From the NCBI GenBank assembly GCA_023055505.1, contig JALIRH010000004.1:33981502-34045501 (forward strand): 64,000 nt of DNA, written 5' to 3'. The stretch comes from Callipepla californica brunnescens (Eukaryota > Chordata > Aves > Galliformes > Odontophoridae). The notes under the pieces were generated by a model. That model did not search any database. It was not told the DNA's origin and was given only the letters and a program-made list of their open reading frames with translations. Below are positions 39,701-50,385 of the stretch, in pieces. Made by a program: the position numbers and the translations under genes. Positions within the stretch are counted from its first letter, which is position 1; every line of letters starts with the position of its first letter.

Positions 39701-40852
39701 AAGAACAAGGTCAAAGCCAAAATATGGACTGGTAACACCAGCCAGTGGAAACAGTTATGAGAAGACAGAAGTAGTCCTTACCTCCTGAGCTATGGGTTTT
39801 TGCCTGTATTTTTATGTTGTACAGTGTTACACAGTGTTGATTGCGACAAATCAGGAGGAGGCAGACTGTCATGGCAAAACTAATCAAGGAAGATTATTTT
39901 TATCGAGATTTCAGGAGATGTGAAATTCCTGCTGAGGGAAATGCAACTTTAATTTCAAAGGGAAAGCTACTGTCCTAGGGAGTTGACAAAGATCATACTG
40001 GTGAAAGAAGTCAGTAAAGAACTAAGTGCCCCTCTGCTTCATTCTTTCCATTATTGTGTTTGGCTGTAATGTTTTCAGTTTATATTGTTGTGAATACAAT
40101 AGTTCTTATGATTTCTTCACGTTGCTCACAGCAACTTCAAACAAAATCTAATCCTATAGTAGCTTCCAAACAAGTTTCCACTGAATTCTCTGTATTAATA
40201 TTTTACATTCCAGTTCTGGATTTACTGATCTTCTTACTGTGTTGAAAAGATGAGCTTAAAAACATATGTTGCAGTTTTTAGATCTTGTTTTGTATCACCT
40301 GCTGTACAAAGCATGCACTGCACTCTGAAATTGCTGTGGTGTAACTGAAATTATCATTGCACCAAGAATATTAATGAATAGTCAAGATGGGAAAAAGCAA
40401 GCAAAACCATCCTCTTTACATAAATGCTGTTGTATTAAGGTAAAACTTGTGAGAATCATTCTTACAAACAGTACTTGTCTCTACTACATTTTGTTCTTTT
40501 GGGATTGCTTCTCTCCTTGCTTTCTTTTAGTTCCAGCAGGTTTGCAGAAAAAAACATTGCTTTCCTATTTTTGCCCTCTTTGAATGATGAAGTAGCATGA
40601 AGATCACTGAAGGCCATGTAGCAGTGATTTATTTACTGTGGTAAGAGGATCTGTTGTGTGTGGAGAGCAGTTTTAGTTCTTGAAAACAAAAACTAGCTGT
40701 GAGGCAGAAATTTGGCAGCTTCCCATCTCTGGAAATAGCTATTACTACAAGTGTGGGTTGAATGATGAGTGGAACTTTGATTGATAGATTTAATGATGGA
40801 ATTCTGCATTTTACAAGGAAGTATTTTAAGCTCAGTCATCATTCCTCAGTGC
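30786..40852. other. Long unique AT-rich DNA, candidate conserved non-coding blocks
   Basis: About 10 kb without a supported gene or clear transposon. Two overlapping plus-strand frames at 32686-33347 (108 and 121 codons) carry no recognised domain. Blocks that look like conserved non-coding elements lie at about 30980-31150 and 38980-39220 (see findings). A perfect 8-bp hairpin (gtcaatct / agattgac, 6-nt loop) lies at 39307-39328. Short poly-A and poly-T runs occur, for example near 38628-38642. I see nothing else. Confidence 0.6.
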
Positions 40853-40978
40853 TCTCACAAAGACCTACTAATGAGGCAATGGTAAGCTTTTAAAAATATG
40901 ATTCCAATTTCTCAGAAGGAAGAATCTTCTTTTTATTTCCCCTTCAGCAACTGCAATGTTTATATGCAGAGATAAAGC
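40853..40978. repeat. 126-bp local duplication, copy 1
   Basis: This segment recurs at 43018-43143 in the same orientation with one difference in 126 positions (A at 40901, G at 43066) and no gap. It has no A-tail, no target-site duplication that I can see and no match to CR1, mariner or MIR. It contains a donor-like 'caatg|gtaagc' (break at 40881/40882) and, 66 nt later, a pyrimidine tract ending in an acceptor-like 'ccccttcag' (40947). The near identity says that the copying event is young compared with the surrounding repeats. Confidence 0.97.
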
Positions 40979-41300
40979 CATTGTGTCACCTAAGTGAAGG
41001 ACATTCATTGAACTGCATTTCAGCAGCAGTAAAGCTTTAGCAGCATTTCACAGCTGATGTATGAATGGTTCTAAATTCCAGTGTCTGCAGTTTCAAATTC
41101 ATAAGGCAAATGCTACAGGATACTACTCCATTTGCTCTGCTGATCCTTCCTTTCAGCCTATCCTTCTCCTCAGTTCTATCACAGGTTGATCTTTGCCAGC
41201 TGCTCTGCCAGCTTAATCAATTCCTACTCTTTGCAGGCTGTCTACGTGTTCCCTCATTCTTTATTTTGAGGGGGTACTATTATGTGGCATTTTCACTTAC
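40979..41300. other. Unique non-coding DNA
   Basis: No gene or repeat recognised. A 90-codon plus frame (41065-41337) runs from here into the CR1 end and has no domain resemblance. Confidence 0.6.
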
Positions 41301-41400
41301 TCATAGAATCACAGCATCATGGAATGGCCTGGGTTGAAAAGGACCTCAAAGGTCATTTAGTTTCAACCCCCTGCCATGGGCAGAATCACCAGCCACTAGA
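41301..41400 (-). repeat. CR1 LINE 3' end
   Basis: Antisense copy of the CR1 3' terminus. It starts with the reverse complement of the terminal repeats ('catagaatcacagcatcatg') and continues 'gaatggcctgggttgaaaag', 'gacctcaaaggtcatttag', 'ccccctgccatgggcag'. These are all close to consensus. The element is truncated on its 5' side after about 100 bp, as is usual for CR1. Confidence 0.95.
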
Positions 41401-43017
41401 CCTCTATTAACCAAACTTTATACTATGCCATCCTATGGGTCATATGTCACTCTAACTTTAACTATTATCTATACTAGAGCAATGGTCTACAGATATCTTG
41501 ATCTTGTATACTTATCAGTAAAAAATGTTGAGCTCATACACCTAATGTGTGTATTCATTTTCTTACAAATTTTTGTACTAAAATGAGGCAACGATGTAAT
41601 CAACTGTTTCTGTAAATTATTTTACTGACGGACCAGCAAACCTTTTTGCTCTCAGTTGAGCAATGTGGTTAAAAATGCTTCATTTTTAAAATCTTGTTAA
41701 ATGACTGTGAAACAGCAATTCAGAAATTTGATTTTAAGTTCAGTTTGCATTGGTAATTGGTTTTAATGGTTGTCAAAGCTGAAAAAGATTCTCAAAAATG
41801 GTGTTTAGATCCAAGTAGAAAAAGATGCTTGTTGCCTGTACTTATTAAATCATGATACTTACTTTTTAAGCTCATCTACAAATATGCAGAGATTTTTAAT
41901 TGAAATTTGGCTAGTAAATTTTTATATTCCACTGTTGCCAATCAGTTAATCGTGCAAGATAATTAGAAGGTATTATATTTTATATTTTTAACAAATGATC
42001 TCAAAACCCTCTATGCTCTTTCTTAGGAATATTTTAAAACAGGTTAGAAAATTGCTTCCAAATTATTATTATTATTTTTTTTTTGAAGTGTGATAATTAG
42101 GTAAGATTATTAATGTGGTAATTTTTTTTGTATGTAGGAAATATAATATTTTTATCTAAAAATAACCCACATAACAAAAACATTTTGAAACATCTACTTT
42201 CAAATTATTCTTTCCATAGGATGAGTTACTTGCAAAAGCCAATTCCTTTCTCACTTCTTAAAACCTCACGATCATCTTGAAGCAACACTGTGCATTTATT
42301 TTTTTCCAGAATATTTTCTAGTTAGCATACTTCTGGCAGCCACTTGTCATCACAGGAAAGGTTAGTAAATTTAGAACACTTGTCTTTTTGTAAGAGGCAA
42401 ATACATAACTCATCATGAAGTTCAAAAACTTTTTAAGTGCTTTGCCTTTAGATAACCAGGAAACCTCTGTGTTGTACAGGAAGGGTTTTCAGTCATTCCT
42501 AATCTCACTACAAAGTACTGTAAAGATTCTACTATTTAAAGGTCTTGTTTTTGTAAAATGAATCACATTTATTTTATCCTGTTACACATGGACTGCTTTT
42601 GGCTTCAGTAGCTTGTCTATCAGTGAGTGATCCAGTGAATGAATTTCATATACAGTGGTATCACTGTAACCTTACCCTGTAATCCTTTTTTTTATTTCTA
42701 GTCAAAGCATCCACTGCAGCAGTGGTTACACTTGCACAGTTTTTCCATAAACGCTACTTTTATTAAGGTCATTTATTATGAGAATGTATCTTTGCCAGTA
42801 CAACTTTCCTTCAGAAGCTCACAAAATTTAGTTCTTTCTACATTTCATGGAATTGAAACAGAGTCTATCAAATTCCATAAGCTGGGATGTTTGAAACATC
42901 TGTCCTTTCATCCAGTTGTACAGTGGACCTTCCATGCTTGTTCTAGTATTTGTTTCAGCAACATTTTCTATGCATCTTCCAGCAGTATTTACTGACAAAG
43001 GCTGCACTTTTAGTTTA
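41401..43017. other. Unique AT-rich non-coding DNA
   Basis: No gene or transposon recognised. Very AT-rich between 41700 and 42200, with T and ATT runs. Frames are short and without domains. Confidence 0.62.
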
Positions 43018-43143
43018 TCTCACAAAGACCTACTAATGAGGCAATGGTAAGCTTTTAAAAATATGGTTCCAATTTCTCAGAAGGAAGAATCTTCTTTTTA
43101 TTTCCCCTTCAGCAACTGCAATGTTTATATGCAGAGATAAAGC
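43018..43143. repeat. 126-bp local duplication, copy 2
   Basis: Second member of the direct pair with 40853-40978, offset by 2165 bp, one mismatch. The flanks differ on both sides: left 'ttttagttta' here against 'cctcagtgc' there; right 'actcagg' here against 'cattgtg' there. This marks both ends of the copied unit precisely. The intron-like unit is preserved here (donor GT at 43047, acceptor AG ending at 43112, 66 nt). Confidence 0.97.
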
Positions 43144-43689
43144 ACTCAGGTATTTTTATGGTGACAGGAAGAACAAATCTTTCCATGGCAATATGTGTCT
43201 TTGTCTTACACTATGAAGTAAGAAATCTCAAAAGAGGCTGCTGAACAGTTATCATTACATTTTGTAAAGTACTGGGTTTAATATCTCATGACTTTAAACA
43301 TTGCTGAAGAAATTGTGAAGGCTTGTCTTTATGTTCTGGATGCTTAGTTTTTAAATGTCCTGCTAATTGTAAAGTCTTAATACTATCATTAGCTAATATC
43401 TTCACAATCTGCGTGAAGGGCAAGATTTGTTGTTAAGATCATGGAAGAATATCTATATTTCAAATAGTCTTCTTGATAGTTTTGTGTTTCTTTGGCCAAA
43501 TTTTTTTCAGGTCTGATTCAGATCATTGTTTTTACTTCATTAGTTGGCAGATAATGAGCTTTTATACTAGTAGAAGTTGTGTCAGGTCTGCTATGTTGTT
43601 CTTCACTTGTATTCACATTACGAGCCTTCTCCACAGTCTACCATTTTTTTCTACATATTTCTTGTTCAGTTTGTGAATCTATTGATTAT
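43144..43689. other. Unique non-coding DNA
   Basis: No gene or repeat recognised between copy 2 of the duplication and the CR1 element to the right. Confidence 0.6.
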
Positions 43690-44541
43690 GGTCTGTGTGG
43701 ATGGAGAGCAGTGTAGCAGAAAAGAGTGTGAGGGTCTTGGTCCTTGTAGACAGGAATCTGAATCCAAGCCAGCCATGTACTTCTGTGGCAAGGAAGGTCC
43801 ATGGCATAATGGCCTACTTTAGAACTTGTGTTGCCAGTGGGTTGAAGGCAGTGGTCCTTCTCTGCTCAGCACAAATGACAACAGGATGGAGGACTGTACT
43901 CAGGGCTGGCCTCCCCAGTATAAGAGAGACACAAGATGTACTGGAGCAGAGTAAGGTCTTCACAGGGTCATAAAGATAATTGATGGACTAGAGCATCACT
44001 CCTATGAGATAGTCTAACAGAGTTGGGACTGTTCAGCTTGGACAGGAGATTCAGGAGTAGTCTCAAGAATGTGCATATTTGCATATTTGCTGTTGCTATT
44101 TGTTGCTATTGGGTAGTAAAGAAAAAAAGCCAGACTTTTTCCTCAGTGGTTACTAAGAAAAGAACAGGAAGCAGTGAGTACAAATTGAGACACATAAAAT
44201 TAAAATAAAAGATGTGGGGTTTTTTTGTGTGTGGTGGTTGTTTTTGTTTGTTTGTTTTTGGACGGGGGGAGGGTGGTTGTTTTGGTTGGTCTGGCTGGAG
44301 GTGTTGGATGTATTTTATTTTCTTTGTTTATATTTGTTTTCTGTTTAATATTAGTGTGGTAGAGCACAGGAACAGGCTGTCAAGAGAGATTATGGAGGCT
44401 CTATTCCTTGAGACTTTCAAAACATGACTGGCCACAAGGTCCTGAGTAGCCTGTGGTAGCTAACCATGCTCTTAGTCTATCAGCTTGGACTAGGCAGCCA
44501 CTGGAGGTACTTTCCAACCCTAGCTTTTCTGTGGTTCTGTC
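43690..44541 (+). repeat. CR1 LINE, long 3' fragment
   Basis: The longest CR1 piece here, in sense orientation. In order it shows 'ttgtagacaggaatctgaat', 'gtggcaaggaaggtccatgg', 'gttgggactgttcagcttgg', 'ggaacaggctgtcaagagag', 'caaaacatgactggccac' and the 3' end 'ctgtggttctgt'. It includes the region upstream of the 3' untranslated part and reaches the true 3' terminus. The usual short T-rich stretch before 'gtgatagagcactgg' is replaced by about 130 bp of G/T-rich simple sequence (44212-44345). The reading frame is destroyed. Confidence 0.9.
44212..44345 (+). repeat. G/T-rich low-complexity expansion inside CR1
   Basis: The stretch consists of GT, TTTG and GGTTG-like words with a run of six G, an A and three G (44264-44273). 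It replaces a short T-rich part of the CR1 consensus, so it most likely grew by replication slippage after the CR1 inserted. The closely spaced G runs give some quadruplex potential on the plus strand. Confidence 0.8.
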
Positions 44542-45199
44542 TCTTTGGCCCCCTTCATCCTCTAGTACAGTTTCCCATGAAATCCTGCTGATTGTTTTCC
44601 TGAACAATCTGAAATTCACTCTCCAGGATTTACATATTCAGTATGATTTATTTTCTTCCCTCTTGTGATCTGCTCTCATTCATGATTATTCTTTATGATC
44701 GTTCTGGCAGTAAATTACATATGTGGTTATAGATACTGCCTAATAACCCCTGCCTGAATGACAACGTATGACAAATAACTATGAAATAAATGCCAATTGG
44801 TGTAAAGCTTTCAATTTCTATCAATCTTTCCAATGCATGTTGATTGATGGTGTATTTTCCCAGATAATATTTCTTGGTATTTGCCGTGTCAATTAATGAA
44901 GTATTCCCTTAGTTCAAGGAGTCATTGATCTTTCAGAGGAGTATTTGCTTACCTTATGAGTGGAAGTAAAGGTAATTGGTAAAGTATAAGTTTTATTCCA
45001 GCAAAGCCTGGGGCCCTTTGGACAAGCTAAGTGTGCTGCAACAATCTCGGGGTGTGGTCAAAGAGCAGAGTTCTTCATGGCTATTACGAAGAAAGGCTTC
45101 ACAAAAAAAAAAAAAAAATAGCTTACTAAAATAGCTTTTTTCAGTAAGAAAAAGGTTAGTTTCCATTGGGATGGAGTTATTTTCTTCAGAATGTCTGAT
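44542..45199. other. Unique non-coding DNA
   Basis: No gene seen. The part right of about 45050 may be the decayed end of the mariner that becomes recognisable at 45219, but the left inverted repeat was not found. A 16-nt poly-A run occurs at about 45103-45118. Confidence 0.55.
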
Positions 45200-46202
45200 A
45201 CAGTGTTATGTTTTGGTTCTAGGAGAAAAACAATAGTGATAATGCACCAATGTTTATAGTTACTACTATGCGGTGTGTTGGGACAATCCAGCCAAGACTG
45301 GCAATGTGCTCTATAGTTTTGCAAAAAGTATGGGACCTGTTGTTGCCATGTTGCAAGAAAAAGATTATCTTCTCTAGCCTGACTCTGGATGCTTGAGCTT
45401 TCAGCTTAGCCAGCATTTCAATTTAGTGATCAGAATTAATAATTTGTCTGGGTACCAGGAAATGTATGAAGATCACCCCTTACCTATCCCAAAAGGCAGT
45501 GCACATTTCTTTAACCACTGAGGTCTTCATCTTGAACTTACAAATTTGCAAATCACCATTTTATGGGTTACAGTTTTGCCTCTGGCTCATAGTGATTGAT
45601 GACAGCAAGTCTCTTCACTGGTTATGATGCAGTTCAGGAAACTGTCACCTTCAACATCATACTGGTTCAATAGTGCTTGCATATTCCTATCTGGCATAAA
45701 CTTTGTGATATTCCAACATTGCCTTCATGGTTTCCAATGCACTGGGGCAGATATTCAGCTCTGTACATAGTCCCGTTGTAATTCTCCAGTTCACATGGAT
45801 GAGTTGATTGAGATGCTCTTCAGTCCATTGTGACAGCTGTGTAGCTGTTGAAAGCGTGGTTTGTCTGTCATATTTCTATTGCCACTGCTGAAACACACCA
45901 CCTACCACTTCTCTGTGCTTATATTCACTGTATGGTCTCCATAAACATTCAGCAAGCATCAGTGAATGTCAGTGGGTGCCATTTTTTCCACATGGAAGAA
46001 CTATTTGCTCCATACACACTCCCAGGTCAGACACCATTTTGTCAGGCTGCTTCCTTTGCTGACAAATGTTGCACAGCAACAAAACGTGGTGAAATACTGG
46101 TGGAAAGGTTTAGTCTCTAGTGCTGTACCACCAACACCTGCCTCTGACTTTGCAGGCCAACATAATAAAATAGGAAGCATGACTTTCAGAGCAACCCTCA
46201 TA
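45200..46202 (-). mobile_element. Mariner (Galluhop type), long copy with decayed transposase
   Basis: The right end matches the other copies ('aacataataaaataggaagc', then 'actttcagagcaaccctca', then TA). Unlike the 16.4-kb copy, the interior is kept: leftward from the right end come the 5' untranslated part, the transposase N-terminus, the linker and the catalytic core, all on the minus strand. The left inverted repeat is missing or too decayed to see, so the element is either truncated or extends unrecognisably to about 45050. It is the only copy here that shows what the deletion derivatives lost. Confidence 0.85.
45219..46010 (-). pseudogene. Mariner transposase pseudogene
   Basis: Minus-strand remains of a Tc1/mariner transposase, the enzyme that binds the inverted repeats and cuts and joins DNA with a DDD-type catalytic triad. 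Segments in order on the minus strand: 'MTDKPR' after the helix-turn-helix region; 'LNQLIHVN' and 'LCTELNI' in the second DNA-binding part; 'LEYHKV'; 'VEGDSFLN'; a degraded form of the first catalytic block (family 'GDETW', here 'SEETC'); 'NHYEPEAK'; then an open 65-codon stretch (45219-45416) with 'AKLKA', 'FFLQHGNN' and 'LGWIVP'. The second catalytic aspartate (family 'LQHDN') is glycine, codon at 45345-45347. The third block is unrecognisable. Several stops, frameshifts and a deletion after 'YHKV' make it inactive. Confidence 0.88.
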
Positions 46203-48527
46203 TATGGTCATTTCAGCTAGCTTACATTCAGAAGAATGTAAGTATTCTTCAACTGACAAAAATAAGTTGAGAAGTAAAATTTATCCTTTTCAGATATCAC
46301 TGAGTGAGAGTTCACTGACAGTTTATGAAAGCAACTGGGAAAACATCATTTCACAGCATAATTTTTTGCTCTACATGGAAGAAACTCTGAGTACCTGAAG
46401 GGGAAATCATTTTTCTAAATTTTTTCTTGTTTTATGAATGAAACAGCTAGTTTTCTAAAATATTTTGTTTTGGTGACTAATGGTCTTATTTGTAAAGTGT
46501 TGAGGGGTAAAGTGATGGTAAGGTTTGCATAGCTTTCAATAAAGTCAGTAGAGACCTTGCAAGACAAGCTATAATCAAAGACCTGTAGCAGAAGAGAAGT
46601 GAAAAAAGGGGTGAATAAATGAATGTTACTTTCAGCCAAAAACTTGTTACTGCCTTGATTAATTTTGCTCTCAACAAAGACTCCAATAGGAATTTATTTT
46701 TTAAACAGTCTGTTCGTAGATTTTAGGGGCCTGACTAATAAGTGAGAAGATGCTCATTGATGTGCATAATTTCACTTGCTTGAAATTATGGAAACCTAGG
46801 AAAAAGAGTTTAGATCAAACTGTAAAAGTAGTGCTTTTCAGTCTATTGAAGTTTGTATGCACAGACTAAAAGGTTGCTGAAAGTCTCTGCAAAAAAAAAA
46901 AAGTATCTGTTGCATACACAAAAATGCATTTGTATATATGTATATTTCTTTCTAATTAGCTGAGAAGTGAGAAGTAAATGATTTGCAGTATGTATGGATC
47001 GGTGTTCTGATAACTATTTGTTATCCTGCAGGGAAAAAAAAATCAGTTATTATTGTCAACAACTGCAGATGCAGAACGTGTTGTGGTCTTGAATGTCCCT
47101 TTGGTTTAAGATTATAAATGGTCAACATTCAGTTGATAAAGGGTATTCTGCTGAAGGTAGAGTATTATCTTAATGAAATATTGATTATGGAAGAAAAATG
47201 TATTAGTAACGTAGGGATCATCCATTACATCTCTGATGTGTGTACTTGGGTGGTGTTCTAAATGTATTGGCTTCATAAAACTACAAATCATTATATTCTA
47301 ATGGGAAAAAAATAATATAATTGGATGAAGCCATAATTCCACTTGATTCTGCATGTAATCAACGTATCATTAAAACTGAAGGTGAAAAAGCTTTAGCTTT
47401 CTACTTCTAATGTCTTCATAGATGGTGACATAGTTTTGTTATGAGCTCAAGGAAGCAGGGTTTGATCTGATGAAACCTAATCCCTCTTCTCAGTAAAGGC
47501 TTTCAAAGTATGAACCTTAAATCTGAAAAGAGACGTGTCATGAATTATTTGGAGTGGGAAGTCAACTGTACTGTTCCTTACGTAGTCTGTATTATTTCTG
47601 CAGTAATTTCTCCAAATACAAAAATTCCAAAATATAAACTCCATTATCTTTTGGCATTTTAGTGAGGAGGCCAAGATTTGCTCTTTCAGTTTTTCAGGCA
47701 TGCAGTTAGTTGTCTTCATTGTGGAGAATATTATAAGAACTGCAAACATTCTTTTCAACAATTATCCTCAAAAAAGTGTTAGATCACTTTCCAGGCTTTT
47801 CTAGAAACCTCTTTAATCAGAGACGTTTTTTTCTCTCTCTAATATTGTACTGGCCATTTGATCATATTAAGGCAAGATAGTCTTATCTTCAGGGAAGAAT
47901 AGGGAGGAATAGGAAACTGTCTCATGTCCTGGAAATTTCATGCCCACTTTCACGATAAGATATCCTAATATGGCTTTAAATGTAGAAATAATTGAAGTAC
48001 TTAAAGCGTTGTCAGGTTTATTGTTGTCTTTGTCTTAGGGGATAATAGAACATTTACCTGGGGGGCTCTTTTCTGGGAATTTGACATTTTCATTTCTAAG
48101 GCAGCTTTCATTGCCTTAGAAAGAATCTAGCAGAGTTGATGCTACCTTCCCTTCATGTGAAAAAAGCTGTGTGGCACCAAAGGGATGTGGCATGATAGGG
48201 GAAGGCTCTTTTAAGAACGAAAGAAAGGACTTGTGGCTTGCTGCTGAGTGCTGTGCAGTGGAATGCATTTTTATATACTCAGGTCTGTGGGTGCTACCAT
48301 TTATTTTAAATGGGTTATCAGTTTATTTGAAATAAATGCTAGCACTGTGAACTGCTATATTAATGGTCCTAAAGGAAGTGACAGAATGGGTACTTAGCAG
48401 TTTGTGGTAGAGAAACTTTTTTCACCTCCAGCCACAGATTTTGGCCTTTTACCATAAACCTCAAATCTGTTGCAGAATTTTCTGGAATAAGTAAGCAACT
48501 TAAGTTAATAAGTAAACAACTTGGCCT
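46203..48527. other. Unique non-coding DNA
   Basis: No gene supported. It holds a perfect 10-bp inverted repeat (46765-46774 / 46781-46790), short A runs, and a 94-codon minus frame (47477-47761) without domain resemblance. Confidence 0.62.
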
Positions 48528-48833
48528 ACAGGAAGGCTGGGGAGGGACTTTTCATAAAAGTGTGTAGTGACAGGAAGGAAAATGATTTGAAACTGGAAGA
48601 GGGTAGATTGAGATTAGATATCAGGAAGAAATTCTTTATTGAGAGGGTGGTGAGACACTGGAACATGTTGTCCAGTGAGATTGTGGATGTCCCCTCCCTG
48701 GCAGCATTCAAGGCCAGGCTGGATGGGGCCTTGAGCAACCTAGTCTAGAGAGAGGTGTTCCTGCCTATAGCAGGGGCTGGAACTAGATGATCTTAAAGGT
48801 CCTTTCCAATCCAAACCATTCTATGATTGTATA
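48528..48833 (+). repeat. CR1 LINE 3' end, well preserved
   Basis: Sense CR1 3' region close to consensus: 'gtgtgtagtgacaggaagg', 'gagattagatatcaggaaga', 'aattctttattgagagggtg', 'ggccaggctggatggggcc', 'ggaactagatgatcttaaag', 'tcctttccaatccaaacc', ending in 'attctatgattgta', the terminal repeats. It is 5'-truncated at about 306 bp. It has the fewest differences of all CR1 pieces here, so it is probably the youngest. The 75-codon frame inside it is incidental. Confidence 0.96.
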
Positions 48834-50317
48834 CTGTGTGAATGTTAGAGTTGTGCTGCTTCTATCGTAGTCTTATATGTTCTCAGATTTACCTTTGAGG
48901 AAACTTCCTCCTGCATGCTGTAAGCAGCAAAAAATTTGCATTTGTAAAGAAAAACGAAACTGCCCTAGATTAAGTAATTTTCTTCACTATGTGTCATCTG
49001 CACTGCTTAAAACTGAGTGTTTTAGAGAATCGGTAGCATGAAGATGAAGCATGCAGGTTTCCTCATATGTGTGTCCTCTAGTGTTTTTTAGTCTAGTTTT
49101 CTTTCTGCTTAACATTTTCTTCTTTCCAGAATCTTTTGTATCTCTGAAATAGGTGGATGTGTTAAACAATTACCTTTTCAGAAACAAATGAACAAATGCT
49201 AGAAAGGCAGTGGATCTGTACTGGTCAAAAGACAAGGGAGGATATAGAGGGATGTAGAAGAATGGATTAATATTACAATTTAATAGGAATACTATCTAAC
49301 AATTCTGAGATTTTGGAGAAGAGCAGTCTTAGCTCATAATGCAGACTATACTGTAGGTTAAAATCAGAACGCACTCAAATTTTTGACAAATCTAGTAAGT
49401 GAGATTACAGATCTGAATTGTACAAAATTGTGATAGCAGTTCAAGGCTTTTCAGATAAGTTGTAAGTGTACCAGTTGCTTTGCTTACTTTATAGTTTGAA
49501 CCAAAAGCATAAAAAAAAAAAAAAAATGCACGCACGCTCCCACTCTGTTTCTATCCACTGTAAAATCGAGCACATTATTTGTACCAAAGTAGACCAGCAA
49601 TTCCACACATCACTAGTAGTGATGCAGTTTTTGGTCATTTCCTTCAATGTAGCTAACAGAAAAACTGTTCACCTAGGTGATCAGACTGGAAATAGTACCT
49701 CATTCTGAGTAAACTGAGGAAAACAGTTTAAATCTTTTTTCCCATGTCAATTGTCAATAAATCATTTCTATTTTTAAGAAACAAGACTAGACATTTTATA
49801 ATGGCTTTTGAGGGAAAGAGAGGGGTTGTCAGTGGCAAAATTATCCAAAAAGGAAATGATGATACATGCTGCCTCTTGGAGGCAAACAGCTAGAAGACAG
49901 CATCCTGTCTTTACATCAGTCTTTAAACAATGTAGGCTCCAGCATCTGTCCTTACACCTTGCTGTCTTCAACTTGCTATCCCTCACAATAAGAAGGCTCT
50001 AGTGGCAGTATGTTTGCAGTTTCTGGATTTATCAGTCAAGGCCCATGTGTTAAAATCTGAAAGATATTAATCAGAGCTGAGAACCTGTAGGCTGAAAGAG
50101 GCTCTACAGTAAGGAAAATCAATTGTTGCAAGATATTTATAGAGCAATCACCTTTGCCTAGGGGAAATTTTGAAGAAAGTTGTCGAGTGCTCCTCCTGAG
50201 GTTGGCTCAGGGCTAGATCTAGGCGGTGAATAAATTTTGCTTGGACCATGACAACAGGCCAGTTTTGCTTTCAGACTGCTTGTGAGTCTTTTTTTTATTT
50301 TTTAATGCAGACTGCAG
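48834..50317. other. Unique non-coding DNA
   Basis: No gene recognised. A 14-nt A run sits near 49512. Frames are short and overlap in several registers. Confidence 0.6.
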
Positions 50318-50385
50318 CAGCAACTTGCCCAGAGCAAACAGAGTATGTAGCTAAGAGGTAGATCCACCTTGGCTTGAGAAACTCA
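50318..50385 (-). repeat. Possible MIR relic
   Basis: 'caacttgcccagagcaaaca' followed by 'gtatgtagctaagaggtaga' resembles the antisense MIR segment 'aacttgcccaaggtcacacagctagtaagtggcaga'. About 60 bp align by eye. Moderate to weak support; another ancient SINE or chance is possible. Confidence 0.42.

Noticed and set aside
48521..48748. 75-codon plus-strand frame with ordered-looking protein
   Set aside because: It is the CR1 3' untranslated region read as protein; such frames appear in every well-preserved CR1 copy.
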